Assembly (NCBI RefSeq): GCF_900142175.1
Contig: NZ_FQZX01000001.1
Span: forward strand, 2,232,001-2,296,000
Length of the DNA stretch: 64,000 nt
Reading direction: 5' to 3'
From: Maribacter aquivivus
Lineage (GTDB): Bacteria > Bacteroidota > Bacteroidia > Flavobacteriales > Flavobacteriaceae
This document shows positions 1 through 8,852 of the stretch, in pieces (position 1 is the first letter of the stretch; each line of letters opens with the position of its first letter). The translations under genes and the position numbers were made by a program. The notes under the pieces are model-generated. The model was not told the origin of the DNA. It ran no database searches and saw only the letters and a list, made by a program, of their open reading frames with translations.

Positions 1-321
1 ATGCCAAGGGTTAAATTCTGCATAATCATGTTTAGTGTATAATTCCCAGTTTTCAGAATTGAACGAATTGCTAGTTGTGAAATCTTTTTTAGAAACCTGT
101 AAGGATTCACGATAAATAATCACTTGACCTTTTTCAAACAATCTATCTGGCTGCCATTGTATTTCGGTTACCTCTGTTGGGGGTATATAGTAGCCAAAAC
201 ATTTGGGCCAATCTGGGCAACCCATGCCACTACCTGTCATTCTAACAACGGCACCTGCGACAATCACTAAATAAACTAATACCAAAGATATTTTGGCAAT
301 TTTTCTAAATGTAATATCCAT
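1..321 (-). CDS. ctaA: Heme A synthase, COX15/CtaA family (C-terminal part outside window)
   Basis: The first 107 codons of a gene that runs off the left edge are open from an ATG at 321. The protein starts with a short cytoplasmic stretch and a membrane helix (about residues 9-26), followed by the motif GAVVRMTGSGMGCPDWPKC (about 23-41), the signature of COX15/CtaA. These integral membrane enzymes oxidise the C8 methyl of heme O to give heme A for cytochrome oxidase. The start lies 15 bases after the stop of the CCA-adding enzyme gene on the same strand, so it is probably the distal gene of that operon. The identification rests on the motif; the catalytic histidines lie outside the window. 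Confidence 0.85.
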   Translation of the reverse strand, partial: MDITFRKIAKISLVLVYLVIVAGAVVRMTGSGMGCPDWPKCFGYYIPPTEVTEIQWQPDRLFEKGQVIIYRESLQVSKKDFTTSNSFNSENWELYTKHDYAEFNPWH

Positions 322-335
322 AAATAATATCCATT

Positions 336-1760
336 CTATTTTATACTCTGTAGACCTAATTCAGCACCCTTAAGATACATGAAATCTTGTGCAGCTTTAT
401 ATTCATTTGGTATTTCTCCTTCTAAAATCGCTTCTTTAATCGCTTCTTTTATAATTCCGATTTCTTTCGATGGTTTTAATGAAAAAGTTTCCATTATTTC
501 TTCTCCACTAATAGGTGGTTGAAAGTTTCTAACATGGTCACGCGCTTCTACTTCTTCAATTTTTTGTCGAACAATCTTAAAATTCTGATGGTATTTACGC
601 TGCTTCTTCGGGTTTTTAGTAGTGATATCTGCTTCGCATAAAGTCATTAAATCTTCTACATTATCACCGGCATCAAAAACCAATCTACGTACAGCTGAAT
701 CGGTTACATAATCTTCAGATAGTATAATAGGTCTTGAACTCATTAAAACCATCTTCTGAACGAATTTCATTTTCTCGTTCAATGGCATCCGTAAACGTTT
801 GAATAATTTAAAGACCATCTTGGATCCTACGAATTCATGCCCGTGAAATGTCCATCCAATTTTTTTATGGAATCTTTTGGTCGGTGCTTTACCTATATCA
901 TGTAATAAAGCAGCCCAGCGTAACCAAAGGTCATCTGTAGCTTCAGATATATTATCAACTACCTCTAAAGTATGCCAAAAATTGTCCTTATGTTTTTGAC
1001 CTTCAATTTCTTCTATGCCTTGTAATGCAGTTAGTTCCGGTAGAATTAGCTCTAGTAGTTCTGTTTTATGAAGTAATGAAAAGCCTAAAGAAGGCTTTTT
1101 ACACAACATTATTTTATGAAGTTCATCTAATATTCGCTCATTAGAAACAATTTTTAGACGGTCTTTATTTTCGGTAATAGCTTGTAAAGAGGGTAGTGCT
1201 ATCTGAAAATCTAATTGAGTAGCAAAACGAATGGCCCGCATCATACGTAAAGGGTCATCGGAATAGGTAATGCCAGGTTCTAAAGGAGTTTTTATAATCT
1301 TGTTCTCTAAATCTGCAATACCACCAAAAGGGTCAAGAAGCTCTCCGTAGTTTGATTTGTTCAATGAAAGGGCCAAAGCGTTTATAGTGAAATCGCGTCT
1401 TTTTTGATCATCTTCTAAAGTGCCATCTTCAACGATGGGTTTACGACTATCGCGTTGATAACTTTCTTTACGTGCACCAACAAATTCAAGTTCAATACCA
1501 TCACTTTTGATCATGGCAGTACCAAAATTCTTAAAAACCGATACTTGAGGTTTACCTTCTAATTTAGAGGCAACTTTTTCGGCAAGTTTAATACCGCTGC
1601 CAATGGCAACAACATCTATATCTTTAGGTATGTTACGTTTTAAAAAATAATCTCTTACAAAACCTCCAATTACATAACAGTCTACAGAAAGTTCTTCTGC
1701 AGCTTCTGATATAATCTTGAAAATTGGGTTGTTTAAAGCGTCTGTATAGCTCTCTTGCAT
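336..1760 (-). CDS. cca: CCA tRNA nucleotidyltransferase / poly(A) polymerase family protein with HD domain
   Basis: A 474-residue class II nucleotidyltransferase that should add or repair the 3' CCA of tRNAs in the cytoplasm. Visible motifs: GGFVRD at 32-37, the metal-binding D-x-D at 47-49 (DID), and [10 protein letters not shown] at 121-130, the conserved motif following the catalytic palm. The RNA-binding part follows (about 165-235). An HD phosphohydrolase domain starts near 260, with HD at 287-288; family members often carry this for 2',3'-cyclic phosphate or phosphatase activity. The start is 4 bases after the tsaC stop, so the two tRNA-processing genes are likely co-transcribed. From sequence alone a CCA-adding enzyme cannot be fully separated from a poly(A) polymerase, but the former is usual in this phylum. 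Confidence 0.9.
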   Translation of the reverse strand: MQESYTDALNNPIFKIISEAAEELSVDCYVIGGFVRDYFLKRNIPKDIDVVAIGSGIKLAEKVASKLEGKPQVSVFKNFGTAMIKSDGIELEFVGARKESYQRDSRKPIVEDGTLEDDQKRRDFTINALALSLNKSNYGELLDPFGGIADLENKIIKTPLEPGITYSDDPLRMMRAIRFATQLDFQIALPSLQAITENKDRLKIVSNERILDELHKIMLCKKPSLGFSLLHKTELLELILPELTALQGIEEIEGQKHKDNFWHTLEVVDNISEATDDLWLRWAALLHDIGKAPTKRFHKKIGWTFHGHEFVGSKMVFKLFKRLRMPLNEKMKFVQKMVLMSSRPIILSEDYVTDSAVRRLVFDAGDNVEDLMTLCEADITTKNPKKQRKYHQNFKIVRQKIEEVEARDHVRNFQPPISGEEIMETFSLKPSKEIGIIKEAIKEAILEGEIPNEYKAAQDFMYLKGAELGLQSIK

Positions 1761-1764
1761 GTTC

Positions 1765-2325
1765 TTAATCTCGAATAATCTTCACCGTACCATCATTAGC
1801 TAATCTAATAATTGACGAGGCGGAGCTATTCTGTTTCTCACGATGCAAATTTACCACATAGTCTACACCTTTTAAAATGGCTGAATCTATATTTTGGAAA
1901 GATTTTGGAGTAGGTTGTCCAGATACGTTGGCAGATGTGGATACAATTGGCTTTTTAAACTTACCTATCAGGTATTGGCAGAATTTATCTGATGCTACTC
2001 TTACAGCTAAAGTATTGTCTTTTGCTATTAAGTTTTTAGCCACCCCACGGGGTTTGTCGAATATTATAGTCGTGGGCTTGGTAGCTAGGTCAATAATATC
2101 ATAAGCAAGATCAGATACCTTTTCAACATGTTTTTCGAGCATGGCATCGTTGGCAACTAAACAGATCAATGCTTTGCTGTCTTCGCGCTGTTTTAGCTTA
2201 TATACCTTTTCTACCGCTTTTTCATTTGTAGCATCACAACCAATACCCCAAATTGTATCTGTGGGGTAGAGTATGAGTCCGCCATTTTCTAAAACTTCTA
2301 TGCATTTGTTGATTTCCTCTGTCAT
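1765..2325 (-). CDS. tsaC: L-threonylcarbamoyladenylate synthase (TsaC/YrdC family)
   Basis: A 186-residue YrdC-fold protein. It carries PTDTIWGIG at 21-29, KQRE at 45-48 and STSANVSG at 129-136, the ATP and threonine binding signatures of the family. The enzyme makes threonylcarbamoyl-AMP from threonine, bicarbonate and ATP, the first step of t6A modification of tRNAs reading ANN codons. Length fits the short TsaC form, without the Sua5 C-terminal domain. It lies 16 bases after the upstream glycosyltransferase-like gene and 4 bases before cca, suggesting one transcript with tRNA maturation genes. Confidence 0.92.
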   Translation of the reverse strand: MTEEINKCIEVLENGGLILYPTDTIWGIGCDATNEKAVEKVYKLKQREDSKALICLVANDAMLEKHVEKVSDLAYDIIDLATKPTTIIFDKPRGVAKNLIAKDNTLAVRVASDKFCQYLIGKFKKPIVSTSANVSGQPTPKSFQNIDSAILKGVDYVVNLHREKQNSSASSIIRLANDGTVKIIRD

Positions 2326-2341
2326 TTGTTTTTAGCTTGGA

Positions 2342-3172
2342 TTATAGAAAATTATTGGGCTTAATGTTGAAGTAATTGGTTATTGCTAACCATTGAGTCT
2401 TATTCTTATTGCCTCCAATGTTCGATTTTTTAAGAGATTGTTTTTGAGATCCAATTATAGGTATAGGTGTTTTAGCTTTATTTTTTGCATGCATTGACTC
2501 GGTTCCTCTTAAAAAAGCCATTGCTTTAAACCATAAATCATCTGCTTTTGGCGCCAATTCTAAAAATAATGCGGTGTCCGTTACTTTTTCTGAAAGAGAT
2601 TTTGGCGGATATAAAACGCCCTCAGCGCCAATTGGTATTACGGCAGATTCTCTAAATTTTAAGTTTTTATCAAAGACCCAACTCTTATACGATTGTAATT
2701 CTCCAAGTTTGTTATATGTAATATATCTGGTCTGATTCGCGATAATTTTGTTAGGATGTGCTTGGTGTTCTTTATGTAATAATCCAAGCCAATTTGGTCT
2801 ATACATCATATCATCATCACAAGTAACAATTATATCATTAGGGAATAATTCTAGACTATGAATAAGCTTTCTATGTGAACATGTTAAATCTGAATACATG
2901 ATTTCAAATAAATCATTTTCTAAAGTGGCTAGTTTTTTGGGAATTTCATTTTTTAAAGAATGGTGTAACCATAGAATTATTTTCTTGGGTCGCGCATTTT
3001 GGTTTAAGAGGCTTCTTATAGTTAAATGAAGTATACCTAGCCTTGATGGAATGGAGGTTAAAGAAACAATTACTGGTATTTCTTTCTTATCTTCAGTTAT
3101 CATACTTTTAGACGAAAGGGCTAAAAGTTTAACCGAATTGTAAATTGATACAGGAATTTCTTTTAACTTCAT
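2342..3172 (-). CDS. GT-A-like glycosyltransferase family protein
   Basis: A 276-residue cytoplasmic protein. The N-terminal part (about 31-130) looks like a nucleotide-sugar binding GT-A fold: IPVIVSLTSIPSR near 32-44, then a DDDMMY motif at 119-124 matching the metal-binding D-x-D position. A second acidic motif, ADDLWF, lies near 210-215. I cannot name donor or acceptor. Its position next to three other glycosyltransferase genes (3271-6212) fits a role in surface polysaccharide or lipopolysaccharide assembly. The gene is divergent from the GT2 gene at 3271 and heads the run into tsaC and cca. The last 45 residues are basic and low in complexity. Confidence 0.7.
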   Translation of the reverse strand: MKLKEIPVSIYNSVKLLALSSKSMITEDKKEIPVIVSLTSIPSRLGILHLTIRSLLNQNARPKKIILWLHHSLKNEIPKKLATLENDLFEIMYSDLTCSHRKLIHSLELFPNDIIVTCDDDMMYRPNWLGLLHKEHQAHPNKIIANQTRYITYNKLGELQSYKSWVFDKNLKFRESAVIPIGAEGVLYPPKSLSEKVTDTALFLELAPKADDLWFKAMAFLRGTESMHAKNKAKTPIPIIGSQKQSLKKSNIGGNKNKTQWLAITNYFNIKPNNFL

Positions 3173-3243
3173 TTTACAATGCTGTAATTTGTCTCTTTAT
3201 TGAGAGACCTTCTTTTCTAGCTCAAAGATAGATAAGAGTTTTA

Positions 3244-3251
3244 TATTTTTG
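3244..3251 (+). promoter_or_regulatory. Bacteroidota -7 box (TATTTTTG) before the GT2 gene
   Basis: TATTTTTG matches TAnnTTTG, the -7 element used by the primary sigma factor of Bacteroidota. It ends 19 bases before the ATG at 3271. No clear -33 TTG was found at the usual spacing. Confidence 0.5.
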
Positions 3252-3270
3252 CAGTAATTTGAAACGTAGC

Positions 3271-4089
3271 ATGGAGATTCCTAAAATAAGTATCATTGTT
3301 AGTACATATAATGCCGAAGAGTGGTTGAAGAAGGTACTTTGGGGCTTTGAGCAACAAATATTCAAAGATTTTGAAGTTGTAATTGCTGATGATGGATCAA
3401 AGGCACCTACGAAAGAGTTACTTGTAGAAATGGCTGAAAAGGTGCATTACCCAATTGTGCATGTTTGGCAAGAAGATGATGGCTTTCAGAAATCTAGAAT
3501 ATTAAATAAAGCTGTAACCGCCTGTTCTGCAGATTACATTATCATGACTGATGGTGATTGTATACCTCGTGAAGATTTTGTTCAGGTGCACTATATTAAT
3601 AAAGAACCTGGTTATTTTATTTCTGGTGGGTATTACATGCTTCCCATGAATATTTCTAAACTAATTACTCTAGACGATATAGAAAATCAACGATGCTTTA
3701 ATATTCAATGGTTGAAGGATAAAGGAATACCACAGACTTTCAAAAATAATAAGCTTACCGCTAAAGGATTTATTTCTAAAATTTTAAATTGGGTAACTCC
3801 TACCAATGCAAGTTGGAACGGACATAACTCTTCTGGGTGGAAAAAAGATATTGAAAATGTAAACGGATTTGATGAACGCATGCAATATGGTGGTCAAGAT
3901 AGAGAGCTAGGTGAGCGTTTGTTCAACTTTGGCTTAAAGTCTAAGCAACTACGTTATAGTGCTGTTTGTGTGCACTTAGATCATAAAAGAGGGTATAAGA
4001 CACCAGAATCTATTGCAAAGAATGTGGGAATAAGAAATACTACAAAAAAGGAAAAAAGCGTGTGGACGTTCTATGGCATTACTAAGTAA
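3271..4089 (+). CDS. Glycosyltransferase family 2 with galactosyltransferase-like C-terminal domain
   Basis: A cytoplasmic GT2 enzyme of 272 residues. It opens with SIIVSTYN (7-14), has ADDGS at 39-43 for nucleotide binding and DGDC at 94-97 as the metal-binding D-x-D, and a C-terminal block (NGFDERMQYGGQDRELGERL) typical of the Glyco_transf_7C domain. A TTG at 3259 gives a version four residues longer, but the promoter box at 3244-3251 would make that nearly leaderless, so the ATG at 3271 is preferred. Substrates are unknown; neighbours suggest lipopolysaccharide or capsule sugar addition. The 3' end overlaps the convergent gene by 19 bases. Confidence 0.85.
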   Translation: MEIPKISIIVSTYNAEEWLKKVLWGFEQQIFKDFEVVIADDGSKAPTKELLVEMAEKVHYPIVHVWQEDDGFQKSRILNKAVTACSADYIIMTDGDCIPREDFVQVHYINKEPGYFISGGYYMLPMNISKLITLDDIENQRCFNIQWLKDKGIPQTFKNNKLTAKGFISKILNWVTPTNASWNGHNSSGWKKDIENVNGFDERMQYGGQDRELGERLFNFGLKSKQLRYSAVCVHLDHKRGYKTPESIAKNVGIRNTTKKEKSVWTFYGITK

Positions 4090-4865
4090 TACGCTAATTC
4101 ATTTTTTTGCTCCAATCTTTTAAGTTCATTATAACGTTCTAAAACACCCAATGAATTTAAGTAGCAAATTGTAAAACCTTTTTTACCATCTAGTATACCT
4201 AGACGTAAAAAGTAATGGTTAAAAAACTTCCAACTGGTTTTTAAAAGCATCATTACATAACTAAACTTCTTTTCTTTGTAAAATGATTCAATAGCCTTTA
4301 AACGGCCGTATTTCAGCATTTTACCTTTGTAGTCTTCGTAATTTTTATAACAGTAGTGAGTTAGTTTTTCTTCGAGAATACCAGAAGTACCATCAACATC
4401 TAATGTTTCATGAACAATTTTGCAGTCTGAAAATACAGCTTTACTTTTTCTAAAAAGTCTGTAGTTTTTATCAGTTTGCCATCCGCTGAAATTCAATTTT
4501 TCATTATTAAACATGAACTGACGATAGAACCAAAATGCTGCTATCTCAGTATCACTAGCTACTGTCTCTGAAATTTCATTTTGTAAAGCATCAGAAACAA
4601 TTTCGTCAGCATCTAAAAATAAAACCCAATCATTTGTGGCTTGTTTTAAGGTAAATGATTTTTGAGCGGTAAAGTTCTCAAACGGATTTTGAATGACTTT
4701 TACTTTCGGATGCTCTTTTAAATATTCGTAAGTTCCGTCAGTACTAAAAGAATCAACTACAATAATTTCATCAGCAAAAGAAACTGATTCAATACACTTT
4801 TCAATGTACCCAATTTCGTTATACGTAATTACTAATGCGGTAAGTTGCTCTTTTTTGGTAATCAT
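4071..4865 (-). CDS. Glycosyltransferase family 2, WaaE/KdtX-like
   Basis: A 264-residue GT2 protein resembling the WaaE/KdtX group of lipopolysaccharide core glucosyltransferases. Motifs: TYNE at 14-17, DSFSTDGT at 38-45 and DADE at 85-88, then a region rich in aromatic residues and a YKNYEDYKGKMLKYGR block, typical for the group. ATG at 4865 is preferred to a TTG at 4874; a promoter box lies at 4904-4911. It is convergent with the GT2 gene on the plus strand, overlapping it by 19 bases. It probably adds a sugar to the lipid A core at the inner face of the inner membrane, but the acceptor is an inference. Confidence 0.85.
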   Translation of the reverse strand: MITKKEQLTALVITYNEIGYIEKCIESVSFADEIIVVDSFSTDGTYEYLKEHPKVKVIQNPFENFTAQKSFTLKQATNDWVLFLDADEIVSDALQNEISETVASDTEIAAFWFYRQFMFNNEKLNFSGWQTDKNYRLFRKSKAVFSDCKIVHETLDVDGTSGILEEKLTHYCYKNYEDYKGKMLKYGRLKAIESFYKEKKFSYVMMLLKTSWKFFNHYFLRLGILDGKKGFTICYLNSLGVLERYNELKRLEQKNELAYYLVMP

Positions 4866-4903
4866 ACTTTCCAATTTGATTGGTTTGCTCTAATCGGAGC
4901 GAA

Positions 4904-4911
4904 CAAAGTTA
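4904..4911 (-). promoter_or_regulatory. Bacteroidota -7 box (TAACTTTG) before the WaaE-like gene
   Basis: Read on the minus strand this is TAACTTTG, a perfect match to TAnnTTTG, 38 bases upstream of the ATG at 4865. The rest of the 4875-5135 gap shows no convincing gene. Confidence 0.5.
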
Positions 4912-5135
4912 TAACAAAAAAAGAATTAAAAAATTGTGTTAAGCAGTAAAATTCTTACACAATTGAAATTCAACGTTATAGCTTGGTTCAGTTTATAAGA
5001 GGATGTTTTTTTAAATGGTTGCGTTCAATTATCAAAAAACTCCCGTCTTTTATGATAACCATATTAATGGAAGTGTAGATTGCTAAATACTTAGAAATTG
5101 TTAAGGTTGGTTGATATATTGATAATCAGTGTGCT

Positions 5136-6212
5136 CTAAAATATTTGAGATTCCATATATGATATCACCTTATCTTTAAAGAGATCAGAAGTAAATTCTT
5201 TGTATAATGATATAACATTTTCTTTTTTTTCTTTCTTAGATTTATTGTTTATTAGTTCAGGTTTAAAATCTTTAAGATGAACAGCCCAATTTTTTGGGTC
5301 GCTATGATAGGTAAACCAAGCTTCTTTAGAAATCCAAGGTGAGAAAATTGCAAAATTTGGAACGCCCAAAGCTTTTGACATATTTGATGCTCCACCTTCA
5401 TTTCCAAAATACCCGTTGCACTGTTTTAATAATGCTAAGAAATCTCTTAATGAATTACAGAAAATATCCTCATGTATGCAATTTTTAGAATTTTCAGAAC
5501 AATAACTTAATAGCTCTTGAACACTTGATTTTTGATCTGGGGTATAATTCAGAAGTATATTGATACTTTTAAGATTGGTAATTTCATTGATTAATTCAGC
5601 GAGATATTTTAAAGGATAGGTTTTGTCATCACTACTACCTTTAATTCCAATCATAAGTATTGGTTCGGATAAATCAATACCTGACTTTATTAAAAGGTCT
5701 TTAGCCTTTATTAATTCTTCTTCTCTTAAAAAGATTTTTGGAGCTAAATTTTCTTCCTTTAATTTGTCGATTAAAGGTTTTAATAATAGCAATCTATTTT
5801 CAACAGCTAAACCTAATTCAGTATCCGTAGATTTAGAATAGGTAAATAGGTCTGTATATATGAATTTTGAATACCATTTTTCGTATGAAATTTTAGTTTT
5901 TGCTTTAGAAAAATAGCTTATTAAATTGCTTTCAGTTTTACAATATACATCAATTACAGCTGTATATTCTTCCTGTTTAAATTCCTTGAGAAACTTATAG
6001 AATTTGCTTTTACTTTTTTTATACTCTTTTTTAAAAAGTATAATTTTATCAATAAAAGGATTGCCTTCAACTACAGGCAATGTATGTTCGTAGATTACAT
6101 AGTGTATAGTGGCATATGGGAAATGAATTTTTAGATGTTCACAGATTAGCGTACTATTTAGTACATCGCCAATCATTTTCTGCTGAATAACTAAGAATTT
6201 ATTTCCCACCAC
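5136..6212 (-). CDS. Glycosyltransferase family 9 (heptosyltransferase-like)
   Basis: A 358-residue GT-B protein similar to ADP-heptose:lipopolysaccharide heptosyltransferases. The N-terminus (FLVIQQKMIGDVLNS, 6-20) carries the family's G-D-V-L acceptor loop, and the C-terminal domain carries GNEGGASN at 270-277 followed by ALGVPNFAIFSP, the donor-binding signature of GT9. The start is GTG; no ATG occurs before residue 13, which already lies inside the first conserved block. With the WaaE-like and GT2 genes it suggests a lipopolysaccharide core assembly cluster. The exact sugar is not determinable. Confidence 0.85.
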   Translation of the reverse strand: MVGNKFLVIQQKMIGDVLNSTLICEHLKIHFPYATIHYVIYEHTLPVVEGNPFIDKIILFKKEYKKSKSKFYKFLKEFKQEEYTAVIDVYCKTESNLISYFSKAKTKISYEKWYSKFIYTDLFTYSKSTDTELGLAVENRLLLLKPLIDKLKEENLAPKIFLREEELIKAKDLLIKSGIDLSEPILMIGIKGSSDDKTYPLKYLAELINEITNLKSINILLNYTPDQKSSVQELLSYCSENSKNCIHEDIFCNSLRDFLALLKQCNGYFGNEGGASNMSKALGVPNFAIFSPWISKEAWFTYHSDPKNWAVHLKDFKPELINNKSKKEKKENVISLYKEFTSDLFKDKVISYMESQIF

Positions 6213-6256
6213 AATTTTAATTTTAATTAAAAATGGAAATTAAATATAATTATCCA

Positions 6257-7078
6257 TTAAACCGCAACATCATACTCTCTAAGTGCATCGTTCAATGACG
6301 TCTTTTTGTTAGTACTTTCCTTTCTTTTTCCTATAATTAAGGCGCATGGCACTTGAAATTCACCAGCAGGGAATTTCTTGGTATAACTACCAGGTATCAC
6401 TACTGAACGTGCTGGAACAACACCTTTTGTTTCTACGGGAGTTTCACCTGTAACATCAATAATTTTGGTGCTCATTGTTAAAACAACATTCGCTCCAAGT
6501 ACTGCTTCTTTTTCAACTCTAACACCTTCAACTACAATACAACGCGATCCAATAAATGCACCGTCTTCTATAATAACTGGTGAAGCTTGTAATGGTTCAA
6601 GAACCCCGCCAATACCAACACCACCACTTAAGTGTACGTTTTTACCGATCTGTGCACAGCTACCAACAGTAGCCCAAGTATCTACCATGGTACCTTCGTC
6701 TACATATGCACCAATATTTACATAACTAGGCATTAAAATAGTACCTGGGGCAATATATGCGCCATGTCTTGCAACGGCATTTGGTACAACACGAATCCCT
6801 TTTTCTTTATAGCCTCTTTTCAATGGCATTTTATCGTGGTACTCAAAAATACCAGCTTCTAAGGTTTCCATTTTCTGAATAGGGAAATACATAACTACCG
6901 CTTTCTTTACCCATTCATTAATTTGCCATCCGTCTGCAGTTGGCTCGGCGCATCTTAATTTTCCTATATCTAAAAGGTTGATCACCTCTCTTATGCTGTC
7001 TTGGGTTGCAGATTCCTTTAAAAGGTCTCTATTGTCCCATGCTTTTTCTATTTGTGCTCTTAACTCTGTCATTTTCAT
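6257..7078 (-). CDS. dapD: 2,3,4,5-tetrahydropyridine-2,6-dicarboxylate N-succinyltransferase
   Basis: A 273-residue cytoplasmic acyltransferase of the succinylase branch of diaminopimelate/lysine synthesis; it transfers succinyl from succinyl-CoA to tetrahydrodipicolinate. The N-terminal helical part starts MTELRAQIEKAWDNRD, and from about residue 100 a left-handed beta-helix with hexapeptide repeats follows (VNIGAYVDEGTMVDTWATVG and on to GANVVLTMSTKI). Length equals the family norm. A second ATG at 7072 is possible. A promoter box at 7089-7096 lies just upstream. The product feeds peptidoglycan synthesis. Confidence 0.95.
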   Translation of the reverse strand: MKMTELRAQIEKAWDNRDLLKESATQDSIREVINLLDIGKLRCAEPTADGWQINEWVKKAVVMYFPIQKMETLEAGIFEYHDKMPLKRGYKEKGIRVVPNAVARHGAYIAPGTILMPSYVNIGAYVDEGTMVDTWATVGSCAQIGKNVHLSGGVGIGGVLEPLQASPVIIEDGAFIGSRCIVVEGVRVEKEAVLGANVVLTMSTKIIDVTGETPVETKGVVPARSVVIPGSYTKKFPAGEFQVPCALIIGKRKESTNKKTSLNDALREYDVAV

Positions 7079-7088
7079 AAAATTTTCT

Positions 7089-7096
7089 CAAATATA
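7089..7096 (-). promoter_or_regulatory. Bacteroidota -7 box (TATATTTG) for dapD
   Basis: On the minus strand the bases read TATATTTG, a perfect TAnnTTTG, 10 bases from the dapD ATG. The short intergenic region 7079-7171 thus holds two divergent boxes, one for dapD and one (7151-7158) for ruvX. Confidence 0.5.
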
Positions 7097-7150
7097 AGTT
7101 GAAGTACAGTAATTAGCCATGCGCATGGGCACATATAACAAATTATCCTT

Positions 7151-7158
7151 TATTTTTG
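7151..7158 (+). promoter_or_regulatory. Bacteroidota -7 box (TATTTTTG) for ruvX-def
   Basis: TATTTTTG matches TAnnTTTG and is followed 13 bases later by the ruvX TTG start. The sequence after the box (GCCAAAAATT then AGTTT) is nearly the same as that in front of the MATE gene at 18554. Confidence 0.55.
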
Positions 7159-7171
7159 CCAAAAATTAAGT

Positions 7172-7582
7172 TTGGGAAAAATTCTTGCAATTGATTACGG
7201 AGAAAAACGTATTGGCTTAGCTGTTACCGATGATATGAAAATGATAGCATTCGGTTTAACGACTGTTGCCACTGCTGAAATCTTTGAATATTTAGCTGAT
7301 TATATTTCCAAAGAAAAGGTAGAGACTATTGTGGTAGGCGAGCCAAAACAAATGGATAATACCGCATCTGAATCTGAAGTGCATATTGCTCCGTTTTTGG
7401 TAAAGTTGGCAGAGAAATTTCCTTCCATGCCTATTAAAAGACATGATGAGCGTTTTACATCTAAAATGGCTTTTCAGACCATGATAGATAGCGGATTAAA
7501 GAAGAAACAAAGAAAAAACAAAGCACTAATCGATGAGATTAGTGCAACTATTATATTACAAGATTTTTTAAAGACATTATAA
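7172..7582 (+). CDS. ruvX: RuvX/YqgF family Holliday junction resolvase-like nuclease
   Basis: A 136-residue RNase H-fold protein. The first strand reads ILAIDYGEKRIGLAVTD, with D8 as first metal ligand; further conserved parts are VGEPK (55-59), the DERFTS segment near 94-99 and DEISATIILQDFL near the C-terminus. In other bacteria YqgF acts in 16S rRNA 5' end processing or as a resolvase homologue. The start is TTG; the first in-frame ATG lies inside the nuclease core. It is followed without a gap by def (TAA then ATG), so the two are co-transcribed and perhaps translationally coupled. Confidence 0.92.
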   Translation: MGKILAIDYGEKRIGLAVTDDMKMIAFGLTTVATAEIFEYLADYISKEKVETIVVGEPKQMDNTASESEVHIAPFLVKLAEKFPSMPIKRHDERFTSKMAFQTMIDSGLKKKQRKNKALIDEISATIILQDFLKTL

Positions 7583-8173
7583 ATGATTTTACCCATTATT
7601 GCATACGGTGATCCCGTATTAAGAAAAGTAGCGGATGATATTGATAAAGATTATCCAAAACTGAATGATTTGTTGGCTAACATGTGGGAGACCATGTATA
7701 ACGCTAGTGGTGTAGGTCTTGCGGCACCGCAAATAGGATTGCCAATTCGTATATTTTTGGTTGATACAACTCCCTTTTCAGGTGATGAAGATTTAACTGA
7801 AGAAGAACAAAAACAGTTAGACGGTTTTAAACAAGTATTTATTAATGCTACTATAGAAGAAGAATCTGGTGATGAATGGGCTTTTAATGAAGGTTGCCTT
7901 AGTATACCAGATGTTCGTGAAGATGTAAGCAGAAAGGGTACCATTAAAATTACCTATTTAGATGAGAACTTTAAAGAGCATGAAAAAACTTTTGATGGTT
8001 TATTGGCTCGTGTAATTCAACATGAATATGACCATATAGAAGGGGTGTTGTTTACAGATAAATTATCGGCTCTAAAAAAGAGAATGTTGAAAGGGAGATT
8101 AACCAATATTTCTAAAGGAAAGATTAGTGTAGACTATCGCATGAAATTTCCGGCAATGAAAAAAGGACGTTAA
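7583..8173 (+). CDS. def: Peptide deformylase
   Basis: A 196-residue metalloenzyme that removes the N-formyl group from nascent proteins. All three motifs are present: GVGLAAPQIG at 43-52, EGCLS at 103-107 (cysteine metal ligand) and HEYDH at 147-151 (two histidine ligands and catalytic Glu). An acidic insertion at about 67-80 is often seen in Bacteroidota members. The ATG directly follows the ruvX stop codon. Confidence 0.96.
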   Translation: MILPIIAYGDPVLRKVADDIDKDYPKLNDLLANMWETMYNASGVGLAAPQIGLPIRIFLVDTTPFSGDEDLTEEEQKQLDGFKQVFINATIEEESGDEWAFNEGCLSIPDVREDVSRKGTIKITYLDENFKEHEKTFDGLLARVIQHEYDHIEGVLFTDKLSALKKRMLKGRLTNISKGKISVDYRMKFPAMKKGR

Positions 8174-8234
8174 AATGCCTTTATTATTAATAGAAAAGTG
8201 TAATATTTGTCCACTTGAAATTTTAAAATAGTTT

Positions 8235-8663
8235 ATGGGGTTAGAGAAAATTTTATCAGTTGCAGGAAAACCAGGTTTATATAAATTGATTACACAAACC
8301 AGAACAGGTTTTGTGGCTGAGTCTTTGTTAGATGGAAAAAGAATAACAGTAAGCTTACGTAGTAGCGTTAGTGTATTGTCTGAAATAGCTATTTATACGC
8401 TTGAGGAAGAAGTGCCTTTGAGAGATGTATTCAAGAAAATACAAGAGAAGGAAAATGGAGGTAAAACATCTATTGGGCATAAAGAGGAGAAAATAAAGTT
8501 AGAAGAATACTTTTTTGAAGTACTACCTGACTATGATGAAGATCGTGTTTATGTAAGTGACATTAAAAAGGTTATTCAATGGTATAATATTTTAACTGAA
8601 AATAAGATTACTGACTTTTCTAGTGAAGAGGTAGAAAGTGAAGAAGCTTCTGAGGAAGAATAG
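8235..8663 (+). CDS. DUF5606 family protein
   Basis: A 142-residue cytoplasmic protein of the Bacteroidota-specific DUF5606 family. The N-terminal half (LEKILSVAGKPGLYKLITQT, 3-22) is the conserved beta-rich part; a segment near 95-120 (YFFEVLPDYDEDRVYVSDIKK) is followed by an acidic tail. No catalytic motif is visible and its function is unknown. It follows def by 61 bases and ends at a strong hairpin terminator (8686-8712), so it is probably the last gene of the ruvX-def unit. Confidence 0.8.
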   Translation: MGLEKILSVAGKPGLYKLITQTRTGFVAESLLDGKRITVSLRSSVSVLSEIAIYTLEEEVPLRDVFKKIQEKENGGKTSIGHKEEKIKLEEYFFEVLPDYDEDRVYVSDIKKVIQWYNILTENKITDFSSEEVESEEASEEE

Positions 8664-8685
8664 TCTTTATGATATAATATGAATA

Positions 8686-8712
8686 AAAAAAGCCCTTATG
8701 GGGCTTTTTTTA
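8686..8712 (+). terminator. Rho-independent terminator after the DUF5606 gene
   Basis: A perfect 11-bp stem (AAAAAAAGCCC and GGGCTTTTTTT) with a 5-base loop TTATG and a run of seven T. It closes the ruvX-def-DUF5606 unit. Confidence 0.85.
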
Positions 8713-8852
8713 TGTTTAATACTTAAGGCAATGAGTGTTATTAAACTGTTCATCTATAGTATTTTACCATTCATCTATACCTTTCTTTTATCCATCATAT
8801 ATCAATTGAGATAAGATATTAAATACTGCAAATTTGCGGTATAGCTTAATAG

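Noticed and set aside
6465..6725. Plus-strand frame inside dapD
   Set aside because: It mirrors the hexapeptide-repeat part of dapD; no start context.
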